A stretch of 64,000 bases of DNA, from contig CALGIG010000083.1 of the NCBI GenBank assembly GCA_937915865.1, forward strand, positions 1 to 64,000. The letters run 5' to 3'. A model generated the notes under the pieces. That model was not told the origin of the DNA and searched no databases. It saw nothing but the letters and a program-made list of their open reading frames with translations. The DNA is from an uncultured Prolixibacteraceae bacterium. Its GTDB lineage: Bacteria; Bacteroidota; Bacteroidia; Bacteroidales; Prolixibacteraceae. Both the position numbers and the translations under genes were made by a program. How positions within the stretch are numbered: position 1 is the stretch's first letter; each line of letters starts with the position of its first letter. Below are positions 62,756-64,000 of the stretch, piece after piece.

Positions 62756-62830
62756 ATGAAACGAAAGATATTTATTTGTCCAAATTTAAATCATCTATTT
62801 GTCATTTTATGTAAACTTTTTTGTTTTTAA
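62756..62830 (+). CDS. Possible 24-residue leader or small protein
   Basis: MKRKIFICPNLNHLFVILCKLFCF is too short for ordinary gene finding. It has the most perfect Shine-Dalgarno in the window, 7 bases before ATG counting from the GGAGG core. Two hydrophobic stretches and three cysteines are seen. It stops 72 bases before the GNAT gene. Coding status is unproven; it may be a leader peptide or a chance frame. Confidence 0.3.
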   Translation: MKRKIFICPNLNHLFVILCKLFCF

Positions 62831-62902
62831 TTCTTTTCTGTTTCAATATTTTCTCTTTACGTTTTGTATTTTCGTAATTAACCTTTTTTTGAAAACCGAG
62901 TT

Positions 62903-63361
62903 ATGGAAATGGAACTAGATCAACAGTTTATAATTCGTGCAGCCACAAAAAATGATTTTCAGCAATTGGTTGGGTTATTTTTAGAGTTTGCTACTTTCGA
63001 GAATTTGCAGTATCGAATGATTAATTCGTTAGAGCAAATGTTGAAAGAGCAAGAGTTTTTCAATGGATTTGTAGCTGTTTTATCTGATGGGCAAATTGTT
63101 GGTTATGCAACCTGGTTCTTCACTTATTACACATTTACCGGTAAGGCCATGTATATGGACGATCTTTACATTACACCTGATTGGCGGGGTAAAGGGTTAG
63201 GATCGTTACTTATTAAGCAAGTGATTACCAAAGCTAAAGAAACCAATTGTAATAAATTGCGCTGGCAGGTTTCTGAGTGGAACGGCCCTGCGATTGCATT
63301 TTATAAGCAGTTGGGTGCCGAAATTGATGAGGTGGAGCGAAATTGTAATCTTGATTTATAA
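62903..63361 (+). CDS. GNAT family N-acetyltransferase
   Basis: A 152-residue acetyl-CoA-dependent acetyltransferase of the GNAT family. The acetyl-CoA pyrophosphate loop appears as DWRGKGLGSLLIK after the strand MYMDDLYITP, followed by LRWQVSEWNGPAIAFYKQLGA. Its closest pattern is the spermidine/diamine or phosphinothricin acetyltransferase type (SAT/PAT); acceptor unknown. Single gene between the SPFH cluster and the rhamnosidase. Confidence 0.87.
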   Translation: MEMELDQQFIIRAATKNDFQQLVGLFLEFATFENLQYRMINSLEQMLKEQEFFNGFVAVLSDGQIVGYATWFFTYYTFTGKAMYMDDLYITPDWRGKGLGSLLIKQVITKAKETNCNKLRWQVSEWNGPAIAFYKQLGAEIDEVERNCNLDL

Positions 63362-63436
63362 TCTTCGGTGAGGTAAAGAGGTAATGTTTATTTGTTAAAT
63401 TATTATCTTTCGACATATTTATAAACCAACAATGCC

Positions 63437-64000
63437 ATGTGGACCAAAAAAATTAATTTTCTGTTTGCCGGAATTGCTTTAAGCCTTTACTCGTTTGCGC
63501 AAATCGTTCAACCGGTTAATCTTCAATGTGAATATTTGAAAAACCCTATAGGGCTTGACACTTCAGCCCCTCGTTTGCTTTGGCAAATGGATGATAACCG
63601 GAATGGCGCTTTCCAATCGGCATATCAGGTTGTTGTCGGTATTGACTCTGTTAAAGTTGCTTTGGGTCAAGGCGATTATTGGGATTCTGGTAAAATTAAT
63701 GGTTCAGTGAGACTGATAAGTTATGCCGGAAAATCATTACAACCGTTTACCAAATATTACTGGACCGTGGCCTTATGGGATAAGGATCAACATAAGACAA
63801 ATTTGGCGCCTGTAGCTAGTTTCGAAACCGGAATGATGCAAATTAGCAATTGGAAAGGAGAATGGATTTCCGATTCGAAGGATGTAAAATTGCAACCTGC
63901 CCCTTATTTCCGTAAAGAATTTCATCCTTCGGGAAAAGTTAAAAGCGCCCGTTTATACATTGCCGCAGCTGGTTTGTACGAGCTTTCCATCAACGGGAAA
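63437..64000 (+). CDS. Alpha-L-rhamnosidase, GH78 (partial, cut by window end)
   Basis: The first 188 residues of an exported glycoside hydrolase. Start at 63437 (MWTKKINF), with signal peptide ending near SFAQ. The mature part begins VNLQCEYLKNPIGLDTSAPRLLWQM, the fibronectin-like N-terminal module of GH78 alpha-L-rhamnosidases, and reaches the first concanavalin-like module (FRKEFHPSGKVKSARLYIAAAGLYELSING). The catalytic (alpha/alpha)6 domain is beyond the window, so activity cannot be checked. A nearby ATG at 63432 is out of frame. Rhamnosidases cut terminal rhamnose from plant or bacterial polysaccharides. Confidence 0.85.
   Translation, partial: MWTKKINFLFAGIALSLYSFAQIVQPVNLQCEYLKNPIGLDTSAPRLLWQMDDNRNGAFQSAYQVVVGIDSVKVALGQGDYWDSGKINGSVRLISYAGKSLQPFTKYYWTVALWDKDQHKTNLAPVASFETGMMQISNWKGEWISDSKDVKLQPAPYFRKEFHPSGKVKSARLYIAAAGLYELSINGK

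Overview
The window reads as chromosomal core sequence from an AT-rich member of the Bacteroidota, most like the Bacteroidales/Marinilabiliales side. The evidence is the set of families (DUF3127, DUF3276, DUF4835, DUF5916, an 11-subunit complex I, the bamD-rpoZ-coaBC-DUF4835-recN gene order, GH78) and the repeated Bacteroidota promoter signature TAnnTTTG, sometimes with TTTG 18-19 bases upstream. There is no prophage, insertion sequence, CRISPR array or plasmid gene. Genus cannot be fixed from sequence alone.

Layout. 1-6.4 kb: housekeeping and small genes (SSB-tailed DUF3127, FKBP lipoprotein, MnmD, Sua5, GTP cyclohydrolase I, YwbE, MOSC). 6.4-10 kb: a biotin-dependent acyl-CoA carboxylase operon (propionyl-CoA type). 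10.5-23 kb: DUF5916 barrel protein, MATE transporter, QueA, a DUF2027/Smr protein, a 22-bp tandem repeat, Map, acyl-ACP thioesterase, MiaA, SmpB and a YbiT-like ABC-F protein. 24.1-29.5 kb: a LexA-like HTH/S24 repressor divergent from a Y-family polymerase and a DnaE-type polymerase, which looks like a damage-inducible mutagenesis cassette. 29.6-35.2 kb: DUF3276, an M48 lipoprotein, folD-ffh, a small Cys-rich protein and an iron alcohol dehydrogenase with two palindromes upstream. 35.3-45.6 kb: the nuo operon (nuoA-N without E, F, G) on the minus strand. 45.8-52.4 kb: tRNA-Thr(CGU), an alpha-oxoamine synthase, then bamD-rpoZ-coaBC-DUF4835-recN. 52.4-64 kb: RlmB, a second ABC-F protein, a DUF748 protein, RlmD, DUF3795, a glutathionylspermidine-synthase-like/lipoprotein/SPFH cluster, a GNAT acetyltransferase and the start of a GH78 alpha-L-rhamnosidase.

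How the genes work together. Translation and RNA modification are strongly represented (MnmD, Sua5, QueA, MiaA, RlmB, RlmD, two ABC-F proteins, SmpB, Map, Ffh, tRNA-Thr). Complex I uses a non-NADH-module electron donor or separately encoded input subunits. The carboxylase suggests propionate/succinate metabolism. The envelope set (BamD, FKBP, M48, DUF748, DUF5916, SPFH) is typical of a Gram-negative outer-membrane lineage.

Most interesting: the repressor-DinB-DnaE cassette with repeats in the repressor leader; a YbiT-like ABC-F protein whose second ATPase site looks dead; a small set of genes with strong Shine-Dalgarno sequences among genes that mostly lack them; an SSB-like acidic tail on a DUF3127 protein; and several structured intergenic repeats. 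Several gene starts were moved downstream because a promoter or terminator occupies the longer open frame.
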